A DNA stretch of 64,000 nucleotides, taken from assembly GCF_000760735.1 (NCBI RefSeq), contig NZ_JMEX01000008.1, forward strand, positions 2,330,877 to 2,394,876, given 5' to 3'. This stretch comes from Rhodococcoides fascians A44A (GTDB taxonomy: Bacteria; Actinomycetota; Actinomycetes; Mycobacteriales; Mycobacteriaceae). The translations under genes and the position numbers were made by a program. Below the pieces are notes generated by a model. That model ran no database searches and had not been told where the DNA came from. It saw only the letters and a program-made list of their open reading frames with translations. Shown here in pieces: positions 63,342-64,000 of this stretch (position 1 is its first letter; each line of letters starts with the position of its first letter).

Positions 63342-64000
63342 TGAGAAGACTGGACTCGCGCCGCGCAGGCATCTGGGCCGACGCATTGACGATCGTGTCC
63401 CTCGTGGCACTCGGGGTGTGCGTTGCGGCCGTCGTCGACCGGGTGTCTCCGCCGAACACGGTGCAGTCCGAGGCCGCCCCGTCGTCGTTTACCCGAGAGC
63501 CCACCCGAGAGCCCACCCCCGTGCCCGAACCAACGGACACGACCTACCTCGAACCCGAGGTCGACGCGGACGCGCCCATACCAGGTTGCGACACCGTGGA
63601 ACCTCCTGCCGAGTCCGCGATCCGGGGCCAGATCTCGACCAGCGTCGACACCTACGACAACCCGCAGTACCCCTGGTACGACGGCCGGCGAGCGGTGATG
63701 ATGACCGACGCCGTTGCTGCCGCCTTGCCGGACAGGGTCGAGGTCCAGTTCGGCAGCCGCCGCACTTCTCTGATCTTCCAACCGATTCCCCAGTCTCCCG
63801 CTGATCCGGGTGGACCGCGGCCTCCAGGATTCGCCTCAGCGACAGCCGACATGGCACGAGGCGACACGTCGGGACTGCTCGCGGTCTCGGTCCGGAAAGG
63901 CGACGGTTCGGTGCCGTCGTGTGTGGCAGGTCAGGTCGATGAGAGAAGTGTTTCCGCGGACGGATCGGTGGTGGACGTGAACGAATCCTGGTACCAGTAC
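63342..64000 (+). CDS. Membrane-anchored extracytoplasmic protein, truncated at window edge
   Basis: Open from GTG 63342 to the end of the window with no stop. The first 13 residues are basic (RRLDSRRAG), then one membrane helix (ALTIVSLVALGVCVAAVV, about 16-33), then a Pro/Thr/Glu-rich spacer containing REPTREPTPVPEPT from a duplicated 12-base unit, and a globular outer part with two Cys (IPGCD, PSCVAG) and a WYDGRRAVMM segment. At least 219 residues. The gene is 54 bases from the divergent DUF385-like gene. I do not recognise the family. Confidence 0.72.

Noticed and set aside
1..64000. Insertion sequences, CRISPR arrays, tRNA or rRNA genes
   Set aside because: Looked for transposase motifs, spaced direct repeats and cloverleaf-like segments; saw none.

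Overview
The window is high-GC actinobacterial DNA, most likely from a Rhodococcus or a close mycolic-acid-containing relative (Mycobacteriales). The reasons are the frequent GTG/TTG starts and long runs of start/stop-overlapping genes; a polyprenol-phosphate mannose synthase; a mycolate-cyclopropane-synthase-like methyltransferase; an EspC-like/DUF1023 type VII secretion gene pair; a DUF222/13E12 HNH endonuclease; and a DUF6157 gene. The genus is inferred from gene content, not from a marker gene.

Layout. (1) 1-25.3 kb is a large surface-polysaccharide locus. It opens with a WbaP-type phosphoglycosyl transferase. A visibly AT-richer cassette follows (about 1.6-7.5 kb: pyruvyl transferase, WecG/TagA-type transferase, GT2, flippase, polymerase). 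A second, GC-rich set comes next (acyltransferases, SGNH proteins, a second polymerase, a Wzz/tyrosine-kinase protein, two GT4-type transferases, a condensation-fold acyltransferase, a second flippase, a GT4-acetyltransferase fusion, and GT2 and DUF1972 transferases). (2) 25.7-31.0 kb holds a beta-propeller lipoprotein and a compact catabolic module: GntR regulator, HMG-CoA-lyase-like enzyme, class III CoA-transferase and GntP permease, with a TGTATACA operator candidate between the divergent arms. (3) 31.0-36.0 kb holds a Ppm1-like mannosyl donor synthase, coupled to a very large fusion of a cellulose-synthase-like GT2 and a GT-C transferase, with a GH26 hydrolase diverging from it. (4) 36.0-38.0 kb holds a CmtR-like metal sensor with a cation diffusion facilitator, an L7/L12-like membrane protein and a secreted protein. 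(5) 38.2-54.3 kb holds a DUF4012 protein, a short phosphoglycosyl-transferase homologue that has lost its catalytic Asp-Glu dyad, a three-module NRPS (C-A-T x3-TE), a cyclopropane-synthase-like methyltransferase, a second Wzz/tyrosine kinase with a C-terminal tyrosine cluster, and a secreted serine protease. (6) 54.4-64.0 kb is accessory: a type VII secretion cassette whose hydrolase lacks its nucleophile, an AraC regulator with a DUF6157 gene, small membrane proteins, an HNH endonuclease, a SUKH protein, a DUF385-like protein and a truncated membrane-anchored protein at the right edge.

How it fits together. Undecaprenyl-linked repeat units would be started by the first transferase, built by the GTs, decorated by pyruvylation and O-acylation, flipped by the two Wzx proteins, polymerised by the two Wzy-like proteins, and length-controlled by two kinase paralogues. 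The most unusual part is 38-54 kb. There, lipopeptide-type assembly (NRPS plus fatty-acid methyltransferase) is interleaved with envelope-polysaccharide control proteins (DUF4012, pseudo-PGT, tyrosine kinase, protease), which suggests a peptide or lipopeptide attached to, or made together with, a surface glycan. Three pairs of convergent genes in the right-hand part are separated by perfect inverted repeats of 11-12 bp, good bidirectional terminator candidates. I see no insertion sequence, tRNA, rRNA or CRISPR array.
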